Assembly: GCA_900299155.1 (NCBI GenBank)
Contig: OMIS01000011.1
Span: forward strand, 1-23,341
Direction of reading: 5' to 3'
Source of the DNA: a bacterium
GTDB lineage: Bacteria > Patescibacteriota > Microgenomatia > UBA1400 > PJMF01
Length of the DNA: 23,341 bases
Under the pieces are notes generated by a model, which saw only the letters and a program-made list of their open reading frames with translations, was not told where the DNA came from and ran no database searches. Of the stretch, positions 15,181 to 22,146 are shown one piece after another. Numbering within the stretch: the stretch's first letter is position 1; every line of letters begins with the position of its first letter. The position numbers and the translations under genes were made by a program.

Positions 15181-15485
15181 ATGTCCTTTCGATCAAATTT
15201 GGTTGTAGTTTATATCTGTGTGTAATTTTCTTTTGTACTGCAGTTTGCGGTTCTATGCAACTAGCATGAATTATTTTTTATCTGTATCAAAACATACAGC
15301 ACTAGCTACTTATATCGATTAGTAGTGCAGAAACTATTAACAAGCTGTGGAAAATGGGGAGTGGAAAGAAAGTCGTGATTTAATCATTGTTGTAGCGTAC
15401 CGTTGGTGATTGTAAATGTAAAGGTGGAAAGATGACTAAGACATATTTCGACATACTAAATATGATATAATTATAGATTGCTACT
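15181..15485. other. 305-bp divergent spacer between glyA and a hypothetical gene
   Basis: This AT-rich gap has no convincing ORF. It holds the glyA leader and TATAAA, an inverted repeat GCACTA (15299-15304) and TAGTGC (15323-15328), a lone DnaA-box-like TGTGGAAAA (15346-15354), and at its right end TGATATAAT (15463-15471), a perfect extended -10 about 14 nt before the ATG at 15486. No riboswitch class is recognised. Confidence 0.5.
15463..15471 (+). promoter_or_regulatory. Extended -10 of the 211-residue gene
   Basis: TGATATAAT matches the extended -10 consensus. Transcription should start near 15478, leaving a leader of about 8 nt before the ATG at 15486 with no Shine-Dalgarno sequence. 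Confidence 0.65.
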
Positions 15486-16121
15486 ATGAGTACACCGACC
15501 AATGCGACTACAACACTTTTTAAAGAATCAGCTCGTCCCAGTATCGAGTTGAGTGGTGCTGTAGCAGATCAATTGGAGATTCCCTTTACTGAGGCAATAG
15601 CGTTATTGGAGAAACTCAAGGAAACTCCTACCGTCACGCTCTTTGTAAGAAGAAATTCCTGGGAACTCCTCACACTTTCAGAGACACTCACCTATCTCTA
15701 TCAGCAGATTAGCACTGCAGCAGGATCAACAAAAGATACGCTGCTCAACGAGATCTCACAAGCATTGGCCGAATCACAGAAAAAAGAAGGTTCATCAGCA
15801 AAAAATTATTATTTCAGTGAAGAGCTAAAAGCTGCTTTTCAGGCACACTTTATTGGTCGTTGTGAGTTGGGAGTACATCCTGATCCTAGTGCACCAAATG
15901 ATATGACCAAAAGTATTTACTACTTCCACCGCATTGAAGTAGATTTGTCTGGATATAAAACTGAAAATGGCCAGGATCCACAACAGTACTTTTTACAATT
16001 TATGGAAAAATGGTTGATGCTACGGCCACTTCCCAGAGTAGCTGTATTCAAAAATGCTGCCCAAGTTGCAGTTCAATTAAATAATTTTCCTCCTGCACGG
16101 ATTCAACTCTCGCTGAATTAG
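15486..16121 (+). CDS. Hypothetical protein, 211 residues
   Basis: I do not recognise this family. It is soluble, without signal peptide or membrane segment. The N-terminal half is helical (ELSGAVADQLEIPFTEAI; ETLTYLYQQISTAAG); the C-terminal half has strands around YYFHRIEVDLSGYK and a helix QYFLQFMEKWLML. It has its own extended -10 promoter. Its last 45 bp overlap the convergent DUF488 gene. Confidence 0.65.
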   Translation: MSTPTNATTTLFKESARPSIELSGAVADQLEIPFTEAIALLEKLKETPTVTLFVRRNSWELLTLSETLTYLYQQISTAAGSTKDTLLNEISQALAESQKKEGSSAKNYYFSEELKAAFQAHFIGRCELGVHPDPSAPNDMTKSIYYFHRIEVDLSGYKTENGQDPQQYFLQFMEKWLMLRPLPRVAVFKNAAQVAVQLNNFPPARIQLSLN

Positions 16122-16493
16122 CGCTGCCGAAGTTACGTTTACATTTGGTATTTCGTTCAATACAGCTTCACAGACATTCTTGACTAAACTTCTATGACAG
16201 TACTCTTCTTCTGGTTCAACACAGAGCAGAGTCACCGTTGTCCTGCGTGCAAGCATCACTAAATATGCTAACAAACGCGTCTGCTGCTGTAAGACTTCTT
16301 TTGCAAACTTTTTTTTAAACTTTTCCCAAGGCAAGCCATTTTTTTTATATGAGTCAAGCAACTCACTGGATGGTGAAAGTTTAGGCATCCACAGATCCCA
16401 ATCCATATACTCTCCAGGTCTACGCATAATACAGATCCGCAGCCCATCTGATTTTTCAGCTGGCAACTGAATTGACTTAGTTACGATTGGCAT
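16077..16493 (-). CDS. DUF488-family protein
   Basis: A 138-residue protein matching DUF488: MDWDLWMPKLSPSSELLDSY, then LPWEKFKKKFAKEVL, VTLLCVEPEEEYCHRSLV with the characteristic Cys-His-Arg (residues 99-101). The family's biochemical role is not established. AAAGGA lies 5 nt before the ATG, and the gene begins 9 nt after the Maf-like gene, so the two form an operon. Its C-terminus overlaps the convergent 211-residue gene by 45 bp. Confidence 0.85.
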   Translation of the reverse strand: MPIVTKSIQLPAEKSDGLRICIMRRPGEYMDWDLWMPKLSPSSELLDSYKKNGLPWEKFKKKFAKEVLQQQTRLLAYLVMLARRTTVTLLCVEPEEEYCHRSLVKNVCEAVLNEIPNVNVTSAALIQRELNPCRRKII

Positions 16494-16502
16494 AGAGATC
16501 CT

Positions 16503-17321
16503 TTATGTTTCCAAACAGCTATCAGTTACAGAGTTTAACCAAGGCCAGTCCATAATGTAGTGCATAGCCTGTGCTTGGATTCTGGTTAAAACTTCTGGAG
16601 CAAATCCTATAGCTGCATTCAATACTCCCAACTTTAATGCTAGCCTAATTTCAGGCATTCTAGCAGTTCTCAGGTCAACTCCCCCCACACTTTCTAGTAT
16701 GCGCATTTTACTTAAAACTGGCAATGAAATCCCTGCAGAGATGTCCAATGGGGTGACTCCATGTAATCCATAGCTATTATATGCACTACCACAATAGAAT
16801 GCGCTAAATTGATCAAGATACTCCGAGAATCCCTGTTCGCTCACAAGGTAAGTGAGCCCACTTTGTTTCAGAGCAACTTTTGTTGTAGTCAACTGTGCTA
16901 ATGTACCCACTGCATCTTGTACAGCTGAGGCAGAGACCACCTTGTAGTATCCATACCCCGTTTCACGAGCGCAGGTGGCCATTGCATGAAAATGTTGCTT
17001 TACCCTCTCAACCTCAGTAGGTTTTCCTTCACTACGCAGTGAAGGATGTCCTGATATCTGGAGAACACCCAACACTGTATGTGTATCAGCCGCTACCACC
17101 CCATCCAGTACTTGATTGGTGTTTTGGCAAAGTTGCAACAATGTTGGATAGGCAAAAGTAATTTTTTGCAGCGCGATAGACAGCACATCATCAATCTGCG
17201 CTTCCTCTCCACCTGGTACTGATTGGATCTGCAGACCTGGGATCTGTTCCAGTGCTTGTTGACGTCTTTTACTAGTTGAAGCAAGACCAATAACTCGTAG
17301 TGGTCGTTCAATATGTTGCAT
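16503..17321 (-). CDS. Maf-like nucleotide pyrophosphatase-family protein
   Basis: The N-terminal half follows the Maf/YhdE plan: LASTSKRRQQALEQI (residues 13-27) matches the family's LASxSPRR signature, a Lys at 53 in ALQKI, VVAADTHTVL with Asp79-Thr80, and EGKPTEVERV with Lys100. Maf proteins hydrolyse non-canonical nucleoside triphosphates such as dTTP, UTP or modified bases. This copy is divergent: the loop after strand 2 reads PGGEEAQID, and the protein is 272 residues against about 190-200, with an added C-terminal part. The ribosome-binding site AAGGAGG is nearly perfect, 4 nt from the ATG. A 130-nt structured leader precedes it and DUF488 follows in the same operon. Confidence 0.7.
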   Translation of the reverse strand: MQHIERPLRVIGLASTSKRRQQALEQIPGLQIQSVPGGEEAQIDDVLSIALQKITFAYPTLLQLCQNTNQVLDGVVAADTHTVLGVLQISGHPSLRSEGKPTEVERVKQHFHAMATCARETGYGYYKVVSASAVQDAVGTLAQLTTTKVALKQSGLTYLVSEQGFSEYLDQFSAFYCGSAYNSYGLHGVTPLDISAGISLPVLSKMRILESVGGVDLRTARMPEIRLALKLGVLNAAIGFAPEVLTRIQAQAMHYIMDWPWLNSVTDSCLET

Positions 17322-17325
17322 TAAT

Positions 17326-17451
17326 CCTCCTTACAGGACTAAAAAAACACCGGTCAGTTTTCTGCTCGACTTGGTTTCCGCAGGTTGTACCTGCTGCTGT
17401 TACTTGGGAGCGAAAACCTTTTGGTGTTTTCGCACATTTCAATTTATATAG
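17326..17451 (-). ncRNA. Structured attenuator-like leader of the Maf-like operon
   Basis: Read on the reverse strand from the expected start near 17451, the RNA forms a perfect 8-bp hairpin, GCGAAAAC and GTTTTCGC (17410-17433), then a GCAGGT-ACA-ACCTGC hairpin (17380-17394). After these comes GGTGTTTT running into seven Ts (17341-17351). That GGTGTTTT is perfectly complementary to AAAACACC (17423-17430), which straddles the stem and loop of the first hairpin. The two pairings exclude each other, or form a pseudoknot, so the leader may switch between a terminated and a read-through state. It matches no riboswitch class I know. AAGGAGG follows. Confidence 0.5.
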
Positions 17452-17457
17452 GCCAGT

Positions 17458-17486
17458 ATTATATACATATTGTGTATGTTTGTAAA
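17458..17486 (-). promoter_or_regulatory. Sigma70-type promoter of the Maf-like operon
   Basis: On the reverse strand TTTACA (17481-17486), a 17-nt spacer and TATAAT (17458-17463) give one of the best promoters in the window. The -35 lies within a long palindrome. Confidence 0.75.
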
Positions 17487-17504
17487 GCCTATAGATTACA
17501 AACA
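17477..17504. promoter_or_regulatory. Operator-like inverted repeat over the -35
   Basis: TGTTTGTAA (17477-17485) and TTACAAACA (17496-17504) are perfect 9-bp arms with a 10-nt spacer. One arm contains the -35 of the Maf-like promoter. It may bind a dimeric repressor or, as RNA, form a hairpin after the phosphoribosyltransferase gene, though it has no T-run. Confidence 0.5.
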
Positions 17505-17529
17505 CTGTGACTAGTGTCTCCCCGCCTCC

Positions 17530-18135
17530 TCAGGCTAGCCACTTTTCCTTGAGTCCCAGCTGCATAAACCGCTGCTGTTGCTCAGGTTTCTCCACTCCTT
17601 CCTCTGTCCACCGTGTTGCTAGATAGCTATGTGTTTCCATCGCTTCAAACGGAAATACAATCCACTCACTACTTAAGTTCCCCCAATAATCTGGAATAAT
17701 CTTACTTTTCTCTTTATAAAATAAGGCACTGGTGGTCACACTCCCTGCACCACTGCTCATGAGATACTCTTTTGCAAACAAAAGTGATTCACCACTATCC
17801 GCTACATCATCAAATAACAAAATATCTTTGCCACGAATAGTTTCAAGCGGGGCAATATCTTGATATACCTCTGGAGTAGCTGCGCGTGTACCGATCCCGG
17901 TGTAAAAATGCACTCCTAAACTAACAATTAAGGGAATATGCAAAAAATCTGCTAAGATGCGAGCCAGCGGGAATCCACCCTTGGCTAGTGTCACCATAAC
18001 TGGGAAAACATGACTATCCTCGCGTATCTGCAAGGAAACTTGAAAACAAAGTTCAGTCAACTCTTCCCAGTTGGGGACAGAATACACAACCTGATCCTCA
18101 GGAAATCTGACAATAGAAGAAGAAACTGGAGCCAT
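17530..18135 (-). CDS. Phosphoribosyltransferase, purine/xanthine type
   Basis: A 201-residue type I phosphoribosyltransferase. The PRPP-binding block is DILLFDDVADSGESL (residues 104-118, with Asp109-Asp110), and VTLAKGGFPLARILAD (48-63) is the upstream pyrophosphate loop. The C-terminal PDYWG...EWIVFPFE arrangement recalls archaeal-type hypoxanthine/xanthine-guanine enzymes, so purine-base salvage is the likeliest role. The residues 70-100 hood (YTGIGTRAATPEVYQD) is not diagnostic. TATAGT ends 5 nt before the ATG, pointing to a leaderless mRNA. It lies upstream of the Maf-like gene but is separated from it by a promoter. Confidence 0.85.
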   Translation of the reverse strand: MAPVSSSIVRFPEDQVVYSVPNWEELTELCFQVSLQIREDSHVFPVMVTLAKGGFPLARILADFLHIPLIVSLGVHFYTGIGTRAATPEVYQDIAPLETIRGKDILLFDDVADSGESLLFAKEYLMSSGAGSVTTSALFYKEKSKIIPDYWGNLSSEWIVFPFEAMETHSYLATRWTEEGVEKPEQQQRFMQLGLKEKWLA

Positions 18136-18189
18136 ACATCACTATACCTACACACGCAATGAGATTTCAATGAGTAATTTTGGCACAAT

Positions 18190-19047
18190 TTACACAAGAT
18201 CTAACTGGCTCAGCGCAGCATTTAAGTCATCTTGTAACGGGGCTGAGATCGTCAACACTTCTCTAGTACGCGGGTGTTGGAACTGAATGGAGCTCGCATG
18301 CAAAAACTGGCGATCACACCACAAAAGATCTGTTTTACCCCGCCATTTATTAGTATAAATTTGATCACCTACGAGTGGATGTTGTAAAAATGCAAAATGG
18401 ACTCTAATTTGATGCGTACGTCCTGTTTTGGGATAGCAGGAAAGTAACGTGAATCTGCCATAACTTTGATATTCTTTGTAAATTTGAGCATCTGTCCGAC
18501 CTTTTTCAAAGTCATGCTGACGCAGTAACTGTAGCAATTTTTCCTGAGGAAGCTCGTACACTTTGAGAACTTCATACTCGGTTTCTGCTGGTTTTCCACT
18601 GGTGGCCACCGCAAACTTACTTCGAGATGTGGTAGAACGCATGATCGGCATGCGGATTGTGTCTTTGGCTATAGGGAGTTCACCATGTACTAAACAGGTA
18701 TATTCTTTGTGAGTTTCTCTGACTTTGAATTGATACATCAATGCAACTAAAGCACCAGGATTTTTGGCCAAAACCAACGCCCCACTCGTATCCCGATCCA
18801 ATCTATGCACCATACCCGTACGTTCAGCAAAAATTTCTTGAGGGCTTCCGTATTCTTCTGTAAACTCTTCAGGAATTAAGTTATACCAATCGTCACTCCC
18901 AGGATTTTCAGCCAAGTATGTCCGCATCCACGACTGAACAGTCTCTTCACGCACAGACTCAGCGGCATTTACAACTACCCCAGCTGGCTTATCAATAACC
19001 AGTACATCTTCATCTTCAAATAAAATTGGGAATCGGGCATCACTCAT
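18190..19047 (-). CDS. RluA-family pseudouridine synthase
   Basis: Isomerises uridine to pseudouridine in rRNA or tRNA. The catalytic block MVHRLDRDTSGALVLAKN holds the nucleophile Asp84. Other family blocks: LFEDEDVLVIDKPAGVVVN, HKEYTCLVHGELP, LLSCYPKTGRTHQIRVHF and LVGDQIYTN. No S4 domain precedes the catalytic domain. A charged segment at about 170-195 (HDFEKGRTDAQIYKEYQSYG) looks like an insertion between strands. The target site cannot be told from sequence. It starts 7 nt after lspA, the common lspA-rluD-type pairing. Confidence 0.93.
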   Translation of the reverse strand: MSDARFPILFEDEDVLVIDKPAGVVVNAAESVREETVQSWMRTYLAENPGSDDWYNLIPEEFTEEYGSPQEIFAERTGMVHRLDRDTSGALVLAKNPGALVALMYQFKVRETHKEYTCLVHGELPIAKDTIRMPIMRSTTSRSKFAVATSGKPAETEYEVLKVYELPQEKLLQLLRQHDFEKGRTDAQIYKEYQSYGRFTLLSCYPKTGRTHQIRVHFAFLQHPLVGDQIYTNKWRGKTDLLWCDRQFLHASSIQFQHPRTREVLTISAPLQDDLNAALSQLDLV

Positions 19048-19054
19048 ATCTGTA

Positions 19055-19498
19055 TTATACGGTATCCTTTTTCAGCTCAAGAATTATCAAAACGACAACG
19101 GCGATACAAATATACCAATCAGCCAAGTTGTTATACACCCCTAAGCCTGGAACCGGTAGCCAATCGCGTACACCTCCATACACGACTCGATCTACCATAT
19201 TGGAAACTGCACCAGCGGCAAAAAGCAGCACTAGGTACGGATGAGATTGCCAGGCATGTGCCACCGCTTTCCTCCAGAAAAAATAGCCTATGAGTGCTGT
19301 GCAAATAATCAAACTTGAGAGTATCGCGTACGAAAGATTGCTAAATACGCCAAAAGATATGCCCTGATTGTAGGTAAAGGTCGGTAAATTTTGTAGCATC
19401 GCACTGCTCTTTGTCACTTGATCGATGCTCACAAATACTGAGAACACAAGGAAATATAGCAAATTACCCAGGAGAATTTGTACTCTATGTACCTTCAT
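19055..19498 (-). CDS. lspA: Lipoprotein signal peptidase (signal peptidase II)
   Basis: Cuts signal peptides off diacylated prolipoproteins in the membrane. The 147-residue protein has four hydrophobic segments (about 8-24, 57-74, 87-98, 128-142). The aspartyl active site is intact: AGAVSNMVDRVVYG with Asp103 and YNNLADWYI with Asp127, plus FVSIDQVTK (Asp26) and FTYNQGISFGVF. It lies 27 nt after the lgt-like gene and just before rluA. Its substrates need a working Lgt, which makes the altered Lgt-like neighbour notable. Confidence 0.95.
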   Translation of the reverse strand: MKVHRVQILLGNLLYFLVFSVFVSIDQVTKSSAMLQNLPTFTYNQGISFGVFSNLSYAILSSLIICTALIGYFFWRKAVAHAWQSHPYLVLLFAAGAVSNMVDRVVYGGVRDWLPVPGLGVYNNLADWYICIAVVVLIILELKKDTV

Positions 19499-19525
19499 AT
19501 TTTTAGACGTATAAGCCAGAGATTA

Positions 19526-20353
19526 CTATGAGTTTTGAGGTGGGACTTCTGGAGTGGGCTGTATCTGTACTTTTCTCTTGGCCAACGATCTGCCTGAGCG
19601 CATGTATAACAAGAAGATTCCCACAATAAATCCTACTAACGCCAAGATTCTATCAATATCTATGCCTGCCACCGCAAATACGGGGGGCTTCAACCAGCTT
19701 AAAACAAAGTAAAAAAAGGAGATTGCAATCAAACTGACACTTACTAAGAATCCTGTTTGAGCCGTCTTTTTCCCCGCTCGATACCATTCAAACGTCCGAT
19801 ACCGATACTCTACTCTATTCAAATATATTCCCAAGATCAAGAAAAATGCGGCTGCATAGAGCTGTGCAGGATGATGTGGTTCTACCAACCCTGAAAAAAC
19901 AATTCCGACTGGTAAAGAGGTTGGTGAGCCCACCGCTGTACCGTCAAAAAATAGCCCTATATAGGTCAATGTCAAACCACCCACCAGTGAAAGCACCCAG
20001 AAGTCCATTACTTCAAAGATATCCCATTTATTTTGCTGGGCAAATCGATATAAATACAGTGATGCCACTGCAAGTGCAAGCAACCCATTAACTCCTGGGA
20101 ACAGGAATACATCGATCCATTTAAGGATAGACATCCCGAATCTATCATAGTTCAAAACTATAAACCCAATTCTGCCTGCCACAAACCCCATCAATGAAGC
20201 CAAGATGAAGCCGTCAAAAAACTCGCCTTCTCCGTAGTGCTCTTCTCTGCCTTTTCTCCAAAAAATAAAGGCTGCCACTATAAATGCCAGCGTCATAAAG
20301 AGGCTGAGTGTGCGTAGTTCAAATGGTCCGTAAGCGAAGAGTACTGGAAACAT
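19526..20353 (-). CDS. Lgt-like membrane protein, catalytic residues not conserved
   Basis: The 275-residue protein has about seven membrane segments and aligns by eye with prolipoprotein diacylglyceryl transferase: YGPFELRTLSLFM, FVAGRIGFIVLNYDRF, FEVMDFWVLSLVGG, GSPTSLPVGIVF and EPHHPAQLYAAAFFLIL. Operon position with lspA supports this. However, where E. coli has the essential HGG (His103) this reads PGVNG, where it has AGRLGNFINGE (Arg143) this reads TLTYIGLFFDG, and the GR before PT is GS. The final Arg-rich EFFR block is absent. It could be a family member with a different active site or a non-catalytic relative. The C-terminal tail is basic. The mRNA appears leaderless. Confidence 0.75.
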   Translation of the reverse strand: MFPVLFAYGPFELRTLSLFMTLAFIVAAFIFWRKGREEHYGEGEFFDGFILASLMGFVAGRIGFIVLNYDRFGMSILKWIDVFLFPGVNGLLALAVASLYLYRFAQQNKWDIFEVMDFWVLSLVGGLTLTYIGLFFDGTAVGSPTSLPVGIVFSGLVEPHHPAQLYAAAFFLILGIYLNRVEYRYRTFEWYRAGKKTAQTGFLVSVSLIAISFFYFVLSWLKPPVFAVAGIDIDRILALVGFIVGIFLLYMRSGRSLAKRKVQIQPTPEVPPQNS

Positions 20354-20360
20354 AAATACT

Positions 20361-20370
20361 ATTGTATACT
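20361..20370. promoter_or_regulatory. Overlapping divergent -10 boxes of the lgt-like and YdjM-like genes
   Basis: The two ATGs are only 27 bp apart. The minus-strand TACAAT (20361-20366) ends 7 nt before the lgt-like ATG. The plus-strand TATACT (20365-20370) ends 10 nt before the YdjM-like ATG. Both transcripts should start within a few bases of their start codons. Confidence 0.55.
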
Positions 20371-20380
20371 ATATTTTCGT

Positions 20381-20830
20381 ATGCTCTCCATCCCACATGC
20401 ACTTACTGGCGCGTATATCGCGAGTAAATTCCCCAATCCGCTGGTCTATATTCCGCTGACGATCGCTGCACACTACCTCCAGGACTGGATTCCGCACTGG
20501 GACGTGGGAACTGGTCTATCTAAAGGCACTCGTAAACGCAGTACCGCCATCATTCTTGAACTTTTTGATTTGGCCATTACGGTGGGACTTGTGTATTTTT
20601 TCTGGAAGGATTCTTGGGGACAGCCCCAATCAATTCATATTATGATTGGTGCATTTTGTGGTCTTGTGCCTGATTTTATGGAAGCTCCAAGAAATTTCCT
20701 CAAATGGGAACCATTTTTCTTAAAACCCTTTAATGAATTTCATGGCAAATTCCACCACTCGATTCCCAATATGCTTGTGGGACTTATTCCCCAGATTGTC
20801 TTGGTAACTGCGATCTATTTATTGCGATAA
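20381..20830 (+). CDS. YdjM-like small integral membrane protein
   Basis: A 149-residue protein with three or four hydrophobic segments. SIPHALTGAYIASKF at the N-terminus, HYLQDWIPHWD (residues 31-41) and a late FHGKFHHSIPNMLVG give the histidine and aspartate pattern of the YdjM/DUF457-type membrane-bound metal-dependent hydrolases. Enzymatic activity in this group is largely unproven, so the substrate is unknown. It shares a symmetric promoter region with the lgt-like gene and ends in a 47-bp overlap with a small ORF on the other strand. Confidence 0.7.
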   Translation: MLSIPHALTGAYIASKFPNPLVYIPLTIAAHYLQDWIPHWDVGTGLSKGTRKRSTAIILELFDLAITVGLVYFFWKDSWGQPQSIHIMIGAFCGLVPDFMEAPRNFLKWEPFFLKPFNEFHGKFHHSIPNMLVGLIPQIVLVTAIYLLR

Positions 20831-20987
20831 AATCAGCGAGATTGTTGAGTGCAGCAGTATGATCAGTAATTCTTAAGTCACCTTGAGCTGGTTGACTACC
20901 AATCATCCCAAATAATAAACTAGCTATAGTTTGGTATCTTGGGTCCAAGTATTCTTTAATAAGATTTTGCGTTCTCTCAGTACTCAT
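20784..20987 (-). CDS. Small ORF downstream of tRNA-Leu, 67 residues
   Basis: An ORF starting MSTERTQNLIKEYLDPRYQT, 14 nt after the tRNA-Leu 3' end. The product would be soluble and helical (IASLLFGMIGSQPAQ; TAALNNLADFIAIN). Codons upstream of the ATG at 20987 run into the tRNA and are not coding. No clear Shine-Dalgarno sequence is seen, and 47 bp overlap the convergent YdjM-like gene. Function unknown; it may be chance. Confidence 0.4.
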   Translation of the reverse strand: MSTERTQNLIKEYLDPRYQTIASLLFGMIGSQPAQGDLRITDHTAALNNLADFIAINRSQLPRQSGE

Positions 20988-21001
20988 ATAGTTCTCAAGT
21001 G

Positions 21002-21087
21002 TGCCACTGGTCGGAATCGAACCGACACGAGTTTTAAGGCTCATGGGTTTTTGAGACCCACGCGTCTACCAATTCCGCCACAGTGGC
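21002..21087 (-). tRNA. tRNA-Leu (anticodon CAA)
   Basis: An 86-nt class II tRNA. The acceptor stem GCCACTG pairs with CAGTGGC, followed by discriminator A and no encoded CCA. The D arm contains AATTGGTAGACGC, the anticodon stem is TGGGT and ACCCA with loop CTCAAAA (anticodon CAA at 21051-21053), a long variable arm follows, and the T arm is GTCGG-TTCGATT-CCGAC. CAA reads UUG leucine codons. Confidence 0.97.
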
Positions 21088-21111
21088 AAGTCAAACTCAA
21101 ATATCAGGTGT

Positions 21112-21117
21112 ATTATA
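21112..21117 (-). promoter_or_regulatory. -10 box of tRNA-Leu
   Basis: A perfect TATAAT on the reverse strand, 24 nt before the tRNA 5' end. It lies just after the stop of the 337-residue gene, so the tRNA probably has its own promoter. Confidence 0.6.
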
Positions 21118-21131
21118 CGCTACTCTGCAAG

Positions 21132-22145
21132 CTATGACAGAACCATATTTTTAAGAACCAGATCTATACTTGTGGCCTTATAAAAACTTTTAATCTGGAC
21201 TTTAGTAAATGCGCTTTGGAGCGACGAGAAATGTTGGTCAAGCCATGTATCAGGTGACTCAGCATTTTTCTGGTATATATCAAAAATAAGAGTAAACAGC
21301 AGTTCTGCGAGGATTTTGTTTTGCTCAGTAAAGGTAAGTTCTACCTTGAAGTACTCTTCAGGATCAATTGCAGAAAAAAGCATTTGTATCTTTTCGCGTA
21401 CCTTTGTAGCAGTAGATAAACCTAAGCTAAAATGAAGATTCAGCGACTCATTTCCTGGAACATCAGATACATTCACCACAGTTAAAAGATTTGTTTCTGC
21501 ACTTCGTTCATAATTGGGATGTTTACCGTACGCAAAATTTGATAGGAATTTTAGCAGTTCGAAAATAGGAACGGTATTAGTTACCCTCCGCTCATTACGA
21601 TTTATGGTTTTTTGCACTTGATCTTCTTTTTCATGCTGGGCTACCGCACCAAGTAACACTTGCGCTTCATGCCAAGCAGCACCTACACAAGCTATTTGCT
21701 GATACTGATGTGAATCAGACTGCAGTGTTTGACCAGTCACCTGAAACCCAAACTCAATAGAATTTGCAAATAAACTATCATCTCGGAATTCTAAAGTTGC
21801 AGGAGACCATTCTTGTTTCTTAAGATTCCAAATATAAAAAGCTTGCTGCTCATTCAAAATACTTAGAATACTCCGCTCTCGTATGGTACCTTTCGTTAGC
21901 CAGGGAATTATTGTTGTATCGAGTTTAGAAAGATTCGTAATATCAAAACTGGTAAATGCTTGCCCATTAACGCGCACTTCTTGCTCATTCAAGATTATTT
22001 TTTCTGTAACTGTACTGGCTACCTCAGCTAAACGCTGCTGGAAGCGGCTTATCGCTGGACCAAGGACTGGATGCAGTTTGACAAAGTCAGCTTCAGAAAC
22101 TGGTGCGAATAAGCTACTTGTTACCTCAGCACGATTAAGACCCAT
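21132..22145 (-). CDS. Hypothetical protein, 337 residues
   Basis: I do not recognise it. The protein is soluble, without signal peptide or membrane segment. Residues about 28-75 are helical then strand-rich (EKIILNEQEVRVNGQAF); a long middle helix region carries a charged stretch (EKEDQVQKTINRNERR, 191-206); and the C-terminal third is helical (QNKILAELLFTLIFDIYQK). The ATG lies one base after the stop of the upstream fusion gene, so translation is probably coupled and the two proteins may work together. Confidence 0.7.
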   Translation of the reverse strand: MGLNRAEVTSSLFAPVSEADFVKLHPVLGPAISRFQQRLAEVASTVTEKIILNEQEVRVNGQAFTSFDITNLSKLDTTIIPWLTKGTIRERSILSILNEQQAFYIWNLKKQEWSPATLEFRDDSLFANSIEFGFQVTGQTLQSDSHQYQQIACVGAAWHEAQVLLGAVAQHEKEDQVQKTINRNERRVTNTVPIFELLKFLSNFAYGKHPNYERSAETNLLTVVNVSDVPGNESLNLHFSLGLSTATKVREKIQMLFSAIDPEEYFKVELTFTEQNKILAELLFTLIFDIYQKNAESPDTWLDQHFSSLQSAFTKVQIKSFYKATSIDLVLKNMVLS

Positions 22146-22146
22146 A

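Noticed and set aside
15299..15328. Inverted repeat GCACTA and TAGTGC as a possible riboswitch or terminator upstream of glyA
   Set aside because: The arms are short, the spacer is 18 nt, and there is no T-run or known motif (no glycine or folate riboswitch core).
15346..15354. TGTGGAAAA, matching the DnaA-box consensus on the reverse strand
   Set aside because: It is a single box with no cluster, AT-rich repeat or dnaA/dnaN neighbour, so not an origin.
17370..17451. The leader of the Maf-like gene as SRP RNA, preQ1 or another known RNA
   Set aside because: The SRP GGAA/GCAG core and the preQ1, purine, SAM and THF cores I could check by eye are not present.
20988..21044. N-terminal extension of the small ORF downstream of tRNA-Leu
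   Set aside because: These codons are the tRNA's own sequence, a common source of false ORFs.
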